This document shows positions 12,319-25,604 of a stretch of 64,000 bases of DNA, in pieces. The notes beneath the pieces are model-generated. The model was not told the origin of the DNA and ran no database searches. It saw only the letters and a program-made list of their open reading frames with translations. The translations under genes and the position numbers were made by a program. This DNA comes from Camillea tinctor (Eukaryota > Ascomycota > Sordariomycetes > Xylariales > Xylariaceae): the NCBI GenBank assembly GCA_022578605.1, contig MU394094.1, positions 186,001 through 250,000 of the forward strand. Reading direction: 5' to 3'. Positions within the stretch are counted from its first letter, which is position 1, and each line of letters opens with the position of its first letter.

Positions 12319-13683
12319 ACTGATGCTGCTGCTGCTGCTGTGGCTACGTTGATGAGAAGACACCAGGTGTGTCTTACGATGGATGATCTTATGCATGCAG
12401 GCATGTACGTATAATGGATGAATGGACGGTGGGGTGGAATCCAGGCAAGCTAGGCCACTGGTGATTATGATGCCTTCAAGGTCCGGTTACGACAGGTGTT
12501 AAAGGAATCCGATGGTTTTCTCTTTTTTTTTTCTTCTCTGGCACGGAGTTTGTGGACGGAATGTGTTGCATCCTCTCATATACCCATTTGCTATGATTTG
12601 ATGATGTACTACGGCGTTCTGTACTGTACGACTATACGAAGACAACATGAACCAGATGAATATACAAAGTCAACAAATGTGACCCAGTTTCTTTTTGAGC
12701 TTCCTTTCTTCTTCATTTGATTTACTGTACTGTCTCATTGGACTTTCTAGATCGAGTTGGATATCTAGTCCCGTGAGATATAGATGTATAGGAGTTAGTT
12801 ACCTATCTAGCGCCCCATCTCATGGTATATTTGTACAAACCCTCCCTCCCTATGTAATTCAGTATTCCTACATCCTCGTTTGCGTGCTTGTACCGGGGTA
12901 TATATCTCATCTGGACACCGTCTCCCCTCTCCCTCTCCCACCCCCTTCCTTCTGCTCCGAATCAAATACCCTACACCGTCCGATTATGATATGCCACCCA
13001 TTCAAATCCCCCCTTTCCCTCCCTCCGTGGAAACATCCGAGGAAAAGTTACTTTCCTTTGAACGCCATGCTTTGTTTTTTCCCATCCATCCACATGGCTT
13101 GGTTGAATAGCAAGTTAGCAAATAGTGATGGAAGTTGAGGTGATTGGCAATGGTAGTTGTGGTGTCCTTCTCTCCCTTCTCTTTCTGTGTAATGGTATAT
13201 GTGTGCCCCCCTTGTTTCCATCCATCCATCCATCCGATTAAATCCAATATCCTGACCTGTACCGTCCTAAGCCTTTCATATCATTTCCTATCCCGTCCAG
13301 TCCCGTTTGATCCGTCCTGATTCCATGCATAGAGCTTTCTTCTTGTTGCGTAGTCTCTCTCTCTCTCTCTCTCTCTCTGGGGGTTCGGTGGTGTGGGTGG
13401 TGATAGTCAGGCGACATAAGTAAGTATACAAGTGCCTTTTTGTTGTTTCCTTTCTCTCCCCCCCTTTTTTTCTCATTTTCTTTCAACGAACCTGGCCTCT
13501 TCTCACTTGAAATTCCTCATAGGTATGAAGATGGGTAAGTAGGCAGGGTAAGCTCGAAGGGGCAATATAATATGAAGGGAGCGAAGGGTAATCACAATAA
13601 TCCTTTCTCCTCTTCTTTTTCATCATGCCCTCATCTGTTTTCTTTCTTCTCTTCTATTTTATTTACTCCTCTCCTTATTCATA
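12319..13683. other. Intergenic between convergent genes
   Basis: This 1.4 kb region holds 3' flanks of the DPBB gene and the rhodopsin-like gene. It is pyrimidine-rich on the + strand, with a (TC)12 microsatellite at 13354-13378 and CATC repeats near 13217-13236. Nothing resembling a gene was seen. Confidence 0.6.
13354..13378. repeat. (TC)12 microsatellite
   Basis: An uninterrupted TC dinucleotide run of about 25 bp in the convergent intergenic region. It has no coding role. Confidence 0.9.
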
Positions 13684-15430
13684 TCACCGCCTCGCTTCCG
13701 CATCGACGGTATGCACAGCAATGCCCTGCCTCTCCCAGTCAAAAGTCGCCGCGTCCGTCTCGCCCCTCGCGCGCCGCTCCTCCACCACGATCGTGCGTTC
13801 CACCTGTATGGTAGCCCCCGGCTGGTGGTGCTCCATGACAATGGTGTGCTCGAGCCCCAGCGTTGCTACAATGTGCTCCTGGCTGTCGCAGCTCGTCACC
13901 CGCTCGAGCGTGTTAGAGTCGTCTTCGGATCCGGCCCTCGTCTCCTTCCCTTGCTCCCGCGCTCGGTCTCGTTCCGAGCCCCGGCGTGACTGCGGCGTTG
14001 ACGTGTATTTTCGGTCCATAGTCCCTCCGAACTCTTCCTTAGACGCGGCCGTCATCACACCCCCCAACTCCATAGGGAACGCTGAGTCCAGGCTGCTGAG
14101 AGAGTGCCGGTGCGCCGTTGGCCGGCTGCGGCTCAGGTATGATGACTTGCCCGCGCTGCTATCTTTGTTATGGCTGTGGCTACCGTGCGTGTGGGAGCCG
14201 AGAGGCTGGTTGCCCGAGCGGCGGCCGTAACGGTCGCGGCGGTGCTGGTGGCCGTCGGTCGACGCGGGAAGGTAGTTCGTGGGGTTGAGGGCGCGCAGGA
14301 AGGGGAACCAGTCGCGCAGCAGTGGCCACATCATCGGTAGGTTGCTGACGTAGACGGCGACTGAGGCCTCACGCACGTACCACAGCATGTAGCTGGGGTC
14401 CCAGATATCGGTGAGGTTGAAGATCTTGGTTAGCAGCGCAGCGATGATGACGAACAGGCCGAGGCCGAAGATGAGCAGCAGAACCACTTTACGCCGCCAC
14501 GGCATGTTCATTCCTAGCACCAAGGGGATCGGAATCCCGAGCATCAACAGATCCGAACTGATGTTAAAGCATCCCGTCACGATGGCATAGTACTGTAACG
14601 TCGTGCACTGCGGATTCGGGGGTGGCATACCCCAGTACCCCTCGAATGGCATGCACGCCGTGAAGAAGGCCACCTCTGACGCCGTCCATCCCATGGCCAC
14701 ATACACACCGAGATATCGGACTGCCTTCTGCTGTGTCAACCCCAGCGTTAGCCGCGTGTACATGATGAGCATGCAAATCTTGATCGTGTATATGCAGTTG
14801 AGCATCGCCTGCTCCGACACTACTACGATCTTAGATCCGTAAATGCGCTCCCGAATCTCCTGAGGCGTGAAGGTGCCCTCGAGCTCGGGCGGGTACAAAT
14901 TCGAGCCACCACCCTGTGCGATCACATTGAGACAGACGATCAAGGCTGTATAGAGGACCTATAGGATATACTAAGTTAGAATGAGGATACAATGCGAACA
15001 TGATACACCTATTATCTGGGTTACCTCATCATACAGAGGTACCTAGGTAGATAAAGGGGCAAAGTAGGTATGGTGTATGTATCTATTAAGGGAGCCAGGT
15101 AAAGGAGACAGAAAGAAAAACGTACACTTGCAAGCATCATCAGGTAATCATCCACCTGGAAGTTGGCGATGCCACCCAGTCGACGTGCTCGTCCATACCT
15201 AGATTTTTATGACAGCTGTCAGCTTTAGTTGTTTTCATTGGGCAATGAGATAGCTTTTCTTGTTTTTTTTTTGAAACAGTGGTCCTGGGGGTGGGTTGGG
15301 TTAGGTAAAAGAAAAGAAAAAACACATCGGCTTACAGCCTCAGAAGAATGAACAGCATGCCAACACTGTAGAGAGACCAACTCTGCACCCTGAGTGCGTC
15401 CTCGAACGCCGCGTCGAAGTCACCCTTCAT
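13684..15430 (-). CDS. Fungal rhodopsin-domain seven-helix membrane protein (PTH11-like)
   Basis: Three exons, 15430..15336, 15198..15126 and 14958..13684, give 480 residues. Introns have donors GTAAGC and GTACGT and acceptors CTAG and ATAG, and frames join exactly. Family landmarks lie across the joins: an Arg-Leu-Tyr-x-Arg stretch after helix 1, FQVDDYLM before helix 2, and NISSDLLMLGIPIP in a later helix. Helices fall at about 16-33, 45-67, 98-126, 135-159, 180-206, 212-237 and 247-274. The remaining 200 residues are a hydrophilic, His/Ser/Arg-rich cytoplasmic tail. No CFEM cysteine domain precedes the helices, so it belongs to the large 'rhodopsin domain' group (PF20684-like) related to PTH11 receptors but lacking CFEM. 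Members are suspected receptors for surface or host cues; ligands are mostly unknown. Intron 2 carries an exact TACCTAGGTA palindrome. Confidence 0.88.
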
Positions 15431-18400
15431 GATCGGCTCGCGGACAAAAAGGGAGTTGGACTTGTTGGCTGGCTGGCTGGGCTTTAGCGATTGACGTGTA
15501 ATCGGAACGAGAGGAACATGTTATATCACGCAAAAAAGGAGAACGTATTTGTACAGATAGAAGGTAGATTTAAGGATAGGTAGGGCAGAGAAGTTTAAAA
15601 CGAAATAATGGCATAGACCCAGCAACGGAACCAAGAGATGGGTATGACAGTTTTAAGGAGATCGATCTGCGCCCCTCCCTCAACCAAACCTCACAGACCA
15701 CGCGTTTATCCAAATCTGAGAGAAGACAGGATAGGATAGTATAGTATGGTATAGGATAAGGGCATGGACACTAAGCATGGGTCATATCAATTGTCAAGAC
15801 CTGAGACCATTCGAGAACAAGAGTGATACGACTCGGCTAAGACCATAACAGGAATAACAGAATCAAGAAGGAGAATAAGATAGATGGCAATAAAGAGAAA
15901 CGTATAAGACTAACTAGCGTCCTCAAACTTACAAAAGAAGACAATAGATATGGCATGCTTTCCGATATTTCAACTTATTGGTGGCGTTTCCCTCCTACCC
16001 TCCCTCTCTATACGATCGAATTTGAGGAAAGAAATGCGAGAAACACCCGCAACATTAAGAATCGGCGCACGGGCGTTGCTGAACGAACGGATGTCATGGA
16101 TGGATAGTCCACGGATGGATGTGATAGAACGGGGTTGGAGAGAAACCAGGACGATACTCCCGCATACGGAATATCTACATACCTACATGCATATTACACA
16201 GACACAGACCACACACATATCATGATCATAATCATAAACGTAAAAGGAAAGACGTGAAGTAGAAAAGACAGAGAGCAAGAGGGAGAAGGGAGAGAGAAAT
16301 GACAAAAAAGGATGATGACCAATGAGATATCATCGGAATCGATACGTTCTCGACCCTCTTTTCTCTCTAATGTTGCATTACGATAATGCTTGAGGTTCCC
16401 CCCTTTCTGCCTCCCAAGCTTTCTCTTCTTCGCTCAGGGGAGGAGACCCCCTACCCTCATATTCCCTCTCCCCCCTGCTCAACCTTGCAGATAAGTTGCC
16501 GGCGCTACCAGAGACAAGGATTGGGGATGCCCATAGCTTAGGTACGCTAAGTTATCTCCAGGTTGCAGTGTAGGTAAATGTAAGCAGAGATAGCTACCTA
16601 GGTAATGTAGGCAATAGGTAAGCTGGCTGCATTAATCACACGCAGTGACGCGAAACCCCATCTATCCATCATACATGTAATCCATTAATTAATTAAGCCT
16701 TAAACCGGCAGTAAATATGTAGGTTATTGTAGTAGTAGTAAGTAGAAGAAGCACATAGTGATAGTGAAAGGTGTGGGGGAACAGAGAAAAAAAAAGGAAA
16801 CATAATAGGTCATAGCAAAGACCAAAAGAAAAAATCAATGCGCAAATATGAACAGCCTGGTAAGGCAAAACTGCCCGGTCCGGGCTAGGATAGCAAGATT
16901 AAAAAAGCAACGATAAGACAATGAGGGTGATGAGAAAAATCCTTCTGTATTGGCCTCTTTTTCTCCTTTTTCTTCTTTTTTTTCTCAACATGTTTCGGGA
17001 TGTAACCCAGGTTAGGTATGTAAAGTACTTTGCATTTCTTTCTTTTCGTTTATTTCTTGTTCTCGAGCCGACCCAGCTCCGGGTTCGGGTTCGACCTACA
17101 GTTTAGGTTGGTTGGTTCGTTGGTTGATAGGTAACATCATCATTATAATTATTACGAGGGTCGGGTCGGGTTCTTCTGTGGATGTTATGTATATGTATCA
17201 TGATGCGCACAGAACCACCGGTGAACCGGGTTACCTGTAGCCAGCCTTACTTGCCCTCCACCTATCCGCTTCATCGTAATATAGAGATGCGCATGTGAAT
17301 TAGGTATATTGTTAGGGAGAAAGACAGGAAGGGAAGAAAGAACGGTAGGGAGAGACAAGGGGAAAAGAGAAAACTTGTTTCGGCACGCATTGGGCATTCC
17401 GAGCCATGCAGCAGCACAGCATGTTGTATGTACGTGCGTATGCTTTTCGAAGGAATAGGTATAGGGGTCCCCTCCCATCCATCCGTCGAACCCGGGACGT
17501 ATTGGACCCGCCCCCGGATTCTGCTAACGTAGGGGATCAATCACAAATATCAGAGTTACTTACGTATGTACATATCGGGCTACAATAACACTATACTGTA
17601 AAAGAAACGAGAGAAACAATTCGAAAAAAAAAAAGGCTCCGATATCACATCCGTGTGAAAGCACCCTACACTAACCTCGTTAGTATATATAGGTAGGTAT
17701 ATATAAACACTGATGACGGTCACATGTGAGTGTCTTGACCTGTCGCCCTTTCTAGCTTCCCTTCCCGGGCTGTAGGTAACATAGGTAGCCGATATAACTA
17801 CTTTATATTGTCGTACATAATCAATATAATAGACATTGCTTTCGTTACTGTTGGGTGTAGGAAGAGATTAAGAGTGTCTTACCACGAGTTACCTTTGTAG
17901 CATTGATGTAAGTAAGTCGTCCCTCCCCCTTGCTCCGTGAAATATAATCTATACAGATACATATGCTTCCACATCTCCATGCTATATGTAAGGTACATGA
18001 CACTCTACGGCGGTTCGGGTTTCATCTTACACCTATACATACCACACATACATACACAAACACAGACACACTCATGTAAATATATACACAATCTACTAAC
18101 CCAACTATAGGTATGTAACCCAATAACTTGCTGAGTAAGCAAACCATATGTATATCTTTCAAGTTTGATTGGTTTGTTGTTGTTTCCCCTTCCCCCCTTT
18201 ACGAGACGCATGGTAGACAATATTATACAACTAACAAAGAATATCGATGCATATCGTTTTATTAACAGGTACTATATACTGTCAGGAGGAGAGCAAAACT
18301 GTAGTTGGTAGATTGTTGATGGGCAAGGTAAGGAAGAGAGAGAAGAAAAAAGCTGCAGCCGATATTTAGATTGCCACATCCACTCCCGCTATGTTTCACG

Positions 18401-20639
18401 TGTGGGTTATGGTTGCAACCAGGGTGATGATCCCGAGTTGAATTTTGTTTAGTATTTCATTTTTATTTCTATTTCTATTTTATCTATCGATCATATCAGA
18501 AACAAGTCGCCATTTGATAGGTAGCAGGTAAATAAGTAGGTAACCTAGGTTATATAGTAGGTATACACGTCGTAAATTGGTTATGTGTAGTGTAAGTGAC
18601 AACACAAGGCAAGACAATCAGATCCAACAACAGAACCCTGGCTCTCCTTCTCTTGGCTTCGCTTGGCTTGGCCCTCGGCATGGCTTCTGCTCTGTTCTGA
18701 TCTGACCGGGTAAGTTATCCCATTCGCCTGTTGGGGAAATTTGATTCACATCATATATTTTACATTAAATTGTTACTCGAGTTCGAGAATGTCAACATGC
18801 AACATCCCATCATCACTCGTGATCGACGCAATGGACTTATTTCTCACCAACATTACTACCTGCCCTACTACACCACCACATCTATTGATGCCCCCTTACA
18901 TAATACAATATCTTTCTCAGCCAAGTAGGTAATCTATCCATATATGACTATATACCAACTTATAGATCGACGCACGTCATCAATATGAAATGCGAATTAG
19001 TTAGATATCAAAAGCATCTCACTTTCCCACCTGTGCTCTGATGCTTCAGTCGGGGAAGGACATTGCGCCTTTACTTGGCGTTGCTAAATCGGAGCTCCCT
19101 CTCTCATTGTTTTTCTCTATATCTTTTGCACGCACGGTCTCAAACTCAAAGAATAGCAATAACGGACGTGCTCTCCCCCCTCTTTCCAATATAATGAGTA
19201 AGAAACCGAGAGAAGGCCGGTCTCATTTGGCATCATATGATGACTCGTCGCGATCACCGGCGATAAAGAGTTGACGTTGTTGCTGCTCGTTTTTGGAACG
19301 CCGGCGGCGAGGCGAGCTCTCTTTCGGGTTCCGTACCGTATTCGTTCGTACCTTGACGACCGAGGCTTACTACCTACGATGCGAGCGTACCGGAATACCA
19401 CGTAAAGAGCATGGACGCCGGGACCAATATACATCATATATTGTTCTGGACCTGATTACAAGTCTGCTTAGATTATATGCACATTATATATAGGTAACCA
19501 GACAAATAATTAGGTAAGGCAGGGTAGATATTCATAGAAACGGGGTCGATGCCAGTAAGTAGTTCTAGGAAGAACCAAAAGGCTTGAGATTGCACGATGA
19601 AACGTGAGGACTTGCTTTTTCTCTCTCTTTCAACTCTGAAGATAGATTGACTAGCGAACTACTATACACCACTGGGTTTAATCCAACTGCTGTTCGGGGT
19701 TCTCATGAAAGCCATAGGGTTTACCGCAGATGATAGGGCGAAGGTTCGCTGCCTCAGAGAGCTGCGACGGCGATGGACTCGGGTTCAGGCTCAGGCTCAG
19801 TCGCCAAGGGATACGTACTCGGGTCCGCTGTTAAGGCACCGCAATAACCTGGATCTCTGCCGCGTGGCCGGGTGTCACGGCTTTTAAACCCCCTTTCACA
19901 TGCATATGTGAAAGAAGAGCTCCTCATCGGTGTATGTGTCTATGTTTCGACGTACCTAATAAGGCAGGAAGGCCCTGGCGTTACCTTAGGGGGGCCAGTA
20001 CTCCAAATCAAGTCTCGTGCTTGCCTGAGGGCCTAGATCCCGTGGATTGGAAATACTGTCGCGTATAGATGTCTCTACATGCTCGCGCCTCTCGTTTTCT
20101 GAATACCTCACATGGCGGATGAGTACAAGTTAAAAGAAACGCAGCAGTAATACTCAGAGAATAAAGACGTAGAGGAAAACCAACCACTAAAAGTCAGAAT
20201 AAAGCTGAAAATAATCAGGTCGCTCGAAAAGATCAGTGCTAGCTGGCCAAAAGTAGTACTCTCATTCTCGAGGTTTAGTTGCTAGATACATGTCGACTAG
20301 TGTACACTTATCTATAAGACGATAGTATAGTGTGCCGTCGTCGCTGTGACAAAGCAGAAAATAACCATCTTAGCGAAGTGGTAAAAAATGAAGTTGCTTC
20401 AAAGCCTTGGTTCACGCGCGTGCCGCAATGGCGAGCAACTTACTCCCCCCAGCCCTGCCCTCCACTATAACATGGAAAGTCAGTAAGTGGCACATTGAGT
20501 AACTTTTTTGCGCTTGAAGCCGTGTCTGGAGAGTTGATATTTATACGTCCAGCGATTCCTAGGTAATTTTGGCCCCCGCAATAGGTAAAAGGGGAGACAA
20601 ATGACTTTAAAAAGCAACTCGCACTTGATTTACTCTTGC
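15431..20639. other. Gene desert
   Basis: About 5.2 kb upstream of the rhodopsin-like gene with no frame showing a domain. It contains scattered TACCTAGGTA-type microrepeats (exact copy at 16595-16604), purine-rich stretches near 16240-16310 and CA/GT-rich tracts near 18040-18080. Open frames are all under 100 codons and non-overlapping in composition with the real genes. Confidence 0.6.
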
Positions 20640-21240
20640 TTCTCTGGGTGAACTTTATGGCCTCGACGATGATTACAACGCCCTGGAACTGCATCGTCAC
20701 GACGTAATGCTTCTAGCCCTAGATATAGCGACTCGGGGTCCAGGAACCGTAATAGTTGGCATCCAATCTGTGCACGTTCTCAACATTCTTCGTGAACGCT
20801 GGCGCTAGACTGCTACTGGCAGTTTTAAAGCACACCGCGGACTAAAATATCAAATAATTAATATTGTCCCCTTACGACGAGCTCGTAGGGCAAGGTAAGC
20901 TATCTTTTGGTGCATCGTAATTCGTCCCAAAAAAAAATATAAAAAAATACCAGCCCGGTGATGATAAAAATGCCGGAATGCAAAGAATAGCCAGGATGTG
21001 ATATTTATAGTAGTTGTGGACGACGGTCACTGACACTAGGTGGGTATCACGTATTAACAGGAGCATGTTCGCGACGATACTATAGTGGTAGGCTGATACT
21101 GTGCGGCAGTTCTAGAATTGCAGCACGAGCGCGTAGACGACTGTGGTGAAAATAGGCCGGTCGCTACAAGACCTACAAGGACTGCGAGGATAATGTAGTA
21201 ATAGAATCCTGAACTATATAACCAACTGGCGTAATTGAGG
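20640..21240 (-). pseudogene. Relic of a fungal multi-spanning membrane protein gene
   Basis: Reading the - strand, fragments of one hydrophobic protein appear in shifting frames. A helix-like stretch (GFYYYIILAVLVGLVATG) begins near 21209. The frame breaks at a TTTT run (21152-21149), continues as IFTTVVYALVLQF and meets a TAG at 21114-21112. The same frame then encodes a strip (21111-21007) with AYHY, THL and NYY. This resembles the SAYHW...THLS...LRNY signature of a common uncharacterised fungal membrane family. Further weak fragments run down to about 20640 with more stops. The TAG could instead be a splice acceptor, but the shifts and the missing remainder argue for decay. Family recall is from pattern memory, not a search. 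Confidence 0.35.
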
Positions 21241-23349
21241 TGATTGGGGGAATTACCTAGCAGCATCCAGGCACGGCCTTTGCTTCTGCTGTGCGTTAAG
21301 CTGCTAACGGTATGAGAGGACATAAAATGGTAAGACATCGTCCTAATAAAATAAGAGCCTCCTGAGTCGACCCTCACGGAGAACACACCTGTTCGAGTAA
21401 GGATGTCGTTAAAGGAAGGTAGTGGTTAATAACCAGACGAACGTGATGTTCCGTAGTCTAGGGGATAGGTAAGCAATGATAGGCCCCCTTGGCAACAGAC
21501 TTAAACAGACAAACGAACAATCACGATTGAAACTAGAGGCACATGTGGTAAGAAGATAATAATAGTCAAAAAAGAAAACGATATCAGTTGGCAAGTGTGC
21601 TCTCTTCCAGCACCTTAATTGCATGTGAAACCCACTGCCGCATGTTCCTTCAACAGCGATAGTGAATATCACAAGCAACTCCTCCTACCTAGGTAGGAAG
21701 AGTATCCAACTTCTAAGCATAAAGTGTAATTACATTTCAAAAAGCCATCCCGACCTGGCATCATCAATCCGGTATTACCCCAAACAGCCTCGCCTCTCCA
21801 AATCTGGTAATCGTTCGTAAGGGAGTAGGAAAAGAGAAAAGAAGACGGGGAAGAATCAATAGATAGACACATGAAGAGTAAGGCTTGCGCCGTCTTCATG
21901 TAATAGAAACCATTGAATAAGACCCACAGTCTGAAGACGAGGGAACGTTCCTCTTGGTCTTCCTTGCCCACTCACTTGAAACCCCGAAATCTACCCAAAC
22001 CAAGAACCAAAGAATAAGACAGGAAAAAAAGCAAAGGAGGATGGGGACAGGGAGGGCAAAATGGAAATTCTATACTCGTGCCGCCATGCCATACCTACGA
22101 GGGGAAATACCCCCGCAGTGAGGAAATTCAAGTGTTAAAAAAGGGAAAAGGGGAAAAGAAAAATAAGTTATTCCTTGACAAAAACCCTAGCCGAACCCAA
22201 TATCCCTCATTCATCCAGACGCCCTGCCTATATGTTATATCATGGACCTCGAGAAAAAAAAATAACGCAACCAAAATCCAGCTGGTCGACCGCCACATCA
22301 GAGGGAGAAGTGGATAGGATATATATACAGGTTATATATATATATGTATGTATATCCAATCTCATTATCGAATAATGTAAAAGAGAAAGTAGAAGACAGG
22401 CAGGCCAGCAGCATAGCACGTATGTGCGGAAGCCGCCTTTTGCTAATTGCCACTGATGTGTGCGTTTGTATAACGTTTGTATGTGTGTGTGTATGTGTGT
22501 GTACTCGTAAATATAACAAGACGTATTATATCCGTTTCGTATTGCTCATATTGTTTCCGTCTCTCCCCTTTCTCTCAAGGCAGCAGAAGAAGAGAAAGGA
22601 AGAAAAAAGATGTCTCCAATTATCTTCAGAACTCAGTTGCGGTCTCCTGTTTCGTGGATAAGATATAGGTGGAGGGGACCGAATAAGTAAAACGTAATCC
22701 TCACGAGGATTCCTACCCCCCCATCTATCCTAGCCTACATGTCGAGGATGACGGCTGAAGGAGAGGAAGGAGGGAAGAGGAGAAGGGGGAGATAAGTGAA
22801 TAAAGAAAGTTGAAAAGAATGAAAAAGAGAAGAGGAAAATAATAATACCGAGCCCCATCTAAGAAATAAGAAATAGACAAGGCCTGAAAACGGATCCGGT
22901 AGTGACTGAGCAGATAGATAGGTAGCCATCGAAGCCGTCGAGAACCCAACCCTTAATCTTTCCCTCGGTTCGCATACGATACGACTCAGAATAGAAAGAA
23001 AAATGACGAGACATGGAACATGACATCGTGAGAAGATAAAGTCTAATTATCCTTTTTTTTTTCAGTCAAAATTTTTTTGGTCAAACCGAGTTTTGTTTTT
23101 CTTCCCCCCCTCCACCTTTTTTTCTTCTTCTCTTCGATGTAATGTAATGTAATGTAATGTATCTCTCGTATTATGTTCCTTATTCCTTGTTCGTAGCAGG
23201 TAGGAAAGGATCCAAACCCTTCTCCCCCCTTTCCAAGAAAATAAGGGAGGATAGATACCTAGGCGAGGAGGATGACGGCGGCGATATATAAGAAGCAAAG
23301 GGTGGGGAAAGGGGGGGGGCGGCTGTTTGACATAGTGAAATACCAGTCA
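21241..23349. other. Intergenic, no intact gene
   Basis: Contains an exact TACCTAGGTA at 21686-21695, GT-rich repeats near 22480-22503 and four TAATG units near 23140-23160. Several hydrophobic but unrelated frames on the - strand (21409-21971) may be more debris of the relic or chance; nothing supports a gene. Confidence 0.5.
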
Positions 23350-25604
23350 CTATGAGTAAATCATATCAAACGCCCCAGCCCCTATATCGTCAAGCTGGAC
23401 AGCACCAGCACCAGCAGCGGCATCGCCACCGTTGTACGCCACCGTCATCGGCGTGACCGTAGCAGCGGATGACGACACGGCAGGGCTGAACTGGCTCAGC
23501 GGCAGCTGCTGCTCGTGTGGCGGGTACACCGCCAGGTCCGCGACGAAGCCCGACAGCATGCCCGGCGGGCTGTTGAAGTCAAAGTCCGCCGACGACAGCG
23601 GGGGCACGGCGACGTGGCCTAGGAACTGCGCGGTGGCGTCATTGCCAACGCTGCCTCCCATCATGCCGCTGATCTTGTTGTTGCTGTGCACGAGGTCGAA
23701 GTCGGACGGCGCGAACCCGTCCATGCCATTCCCCTCAGTGTCCATGTCTATTGCGGACGTCGACGCCGGCTGGGCCATGCTGTCGTCGTCGGCGTCCTCG
23801 TCCTCCTCCGCGCGCTGCTCGAACTTGCTGACCCAGATCTCCTGCATCCAGTTCTTGAGCTCGCTCATGGGGGGCCAGTCGCCGCCGCCTTTGCCGCCGC
23901 GCTTATCATCGTCGTTATGGTTACCATTACTACCGTTCCGGTTAGCGCCGAGGCCGGCGGCGGCACCGCCCTTGTTCTTCTGCCGCGACGGCTTCTCCTT
24001 GAAGTGCGTGCGGCGCAGGTGCGCCGCGGCGTTGTAGTATGCGCCGTAGCGCTTCTTGGACTTGCAGGCCTTGCACTTGGCCAGGGGGTTCACGACGGGC
24101 ACGCCCACGGGCAGGCCGAACTCGATCGGGTTGACGCAGATGAACTTGCGCACCATGGCCTGGTGCTTGGCGTCCTTGTGCCGCCGCAGCTCATGCTCGC
24201 CGCGGAACCCGTCTTTGTGCTCGTCGCACTGGTCGCAGAACACCTTGGGCTGCTTGGGCCGCACGTACTTAGCCTTGGTGATGGCGGTCTTACCGTCCTT
24301 CTTGCCGCTCGCGGGCGAATCGGCCGCGCTCTGGTCGACTAGGGGCTTCGGCTTGAGAGGTGCGTTGAGGGCGCGCTGGTTCTGCTGCTTGAGGGTATCT
24401 TTCGCCCGGGCCTTGAGCGACGACGTCGATCTAGTGCTCGCCATACTGGCGCTCGACAGTGATCGCTCCATATCGGAGGACGCATACAAGCCATCGTTTG
24501 GGGTTGAGGTAGCATACTGGTATGCGGAAGGTGGTGCGAGACTAGAACCGACAGCGAAGAGTGCATCTTCGCTGGCAAAGGGACGTTTTCCTAGTGGTGA
24601 GCTGTCGCCACTACCACCGTTCTGCTGAGACCCGTCGCGGTAGTAGGAGGAGTCTGCACCCTGGGAGCCGAGACTGATCATGTGTACGGCGCCGGACACG
24701 GACTGGTTATCGAATTGGCTGTTCTGGCGGGTCATGGGGGCCGTGTCATACGTAGGCGCCGTTGTCATGGAGCCACAGACGGACATGTTGGTGACGTTGA
24801 ACTGAGGCATGTCGCCTTCGTGATGCTGAGCTGGCGAGGCGAACGATGAGATAATGGGGGAAGGATCCTCGGAAAACGAATGCGAGGCGAACCATTCATC
24901 AGGATCCATCAAAGGCCCAGTTCCGGGTGCAAACTCTGCGAGGGTGGGCATATCAGAACGGTGTCGGCCTGACTGAGTCGATCTTATGGAGTGAGCGAAC
25001 GCATATGAATTCACGGGCTCGTCTCTATCCATGTAATCCATCATACCGGCATTGCGCCTCTGCTGGAAGTTGGCGTTGGAGACTTTGGGCGGTGGAGATA
25101 TGGGAGCGTTGCCGGTGAAGGGGCCGGCGGATCTTGTGGATAGGTTTGAACCAGTACGGTCCATTCTCTGTGATACAGGAGTTTGCTGCGACATGGTCCT
25201 TGCTCGCTTGACGGCATGAGGGCCATCGCCACGCCGCATCTACATAATGCTTGTCAGTACGGGAGACGGGTCGTGCGTGGGGTTGGGGTTGGACTCAGTA
25301 GGCTTACAGAGTCTCGTGGGGCAGTTTTATCGATGGCGGCTTCGTGATGTATGCTTCTCGAGGCATCGTCTTGGCTAATGGGGAAGACAGACAGTGGAAA
25401 TTCATTGTGGACAGGGAAATCATGGGAGTTCGGATTTGAGGACTGAGATATTTGGGATTGATAGACAGAGCTTTGTAGCTGCGATATTTGTTGTCTCGCC
25501 CTAGCAAGGTCCTCCTCTTTACTTCTTAGCGCGGCATCTTGCTGTTCCAGCTGTTCACGTAGCTTGCGTATCTCCAAATGTTCAAGATTTGAACAAGGAC
25601 TCAT
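23350..25604 (-). CDS. C2H2 zinc-finger protein with N-terminal coiled coil
   Basis: Two exons, 25604..25308 and 25239..23350, split by a 68-nt phase-0 intron (GTAAGC donor, CTGAC branch site, TGTAG acceptor) give 728 residues. The start was set at the ATG in ATCATGAGT (A at -3). Residues about 5-50 form a heptad-rich coiled coil (LEHLEIRKLREQLEQQ onward). Two finger-like units follow a basic region: Cys434-x2-Cys437 with His453/His458, and Cys488-x2-Cys491 with His506/His511. They are separated by a conserved-looking FICVNPIEFGLPVGVPVVNP linker. After them come a Gly/Asn-rich stretch, a short ELKNWMQEIWVSKF helix and an acidic, Asp/Glu-rich region. The rest is Ser/Gln-rich disorder. The architecture is widespread in filamentous ascomycetes and presumably nuclear DNA-binding; targets are unknown. 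Confidence 0.85.

Noticed and set aside
23432..24628. Three + strand frames of about 190-218 codons
   Set aside because: Shadows of the GC-rich C2H2 gene on the other strand; no domain and overlapping each other.
1588..25604. Secondary-metabolite gene cluster around the terpene cyclase
   Set aside because: No prenyltransferase, epoxidase, PKS, NRPS, P450 or transporter gene is present in this part of the window.
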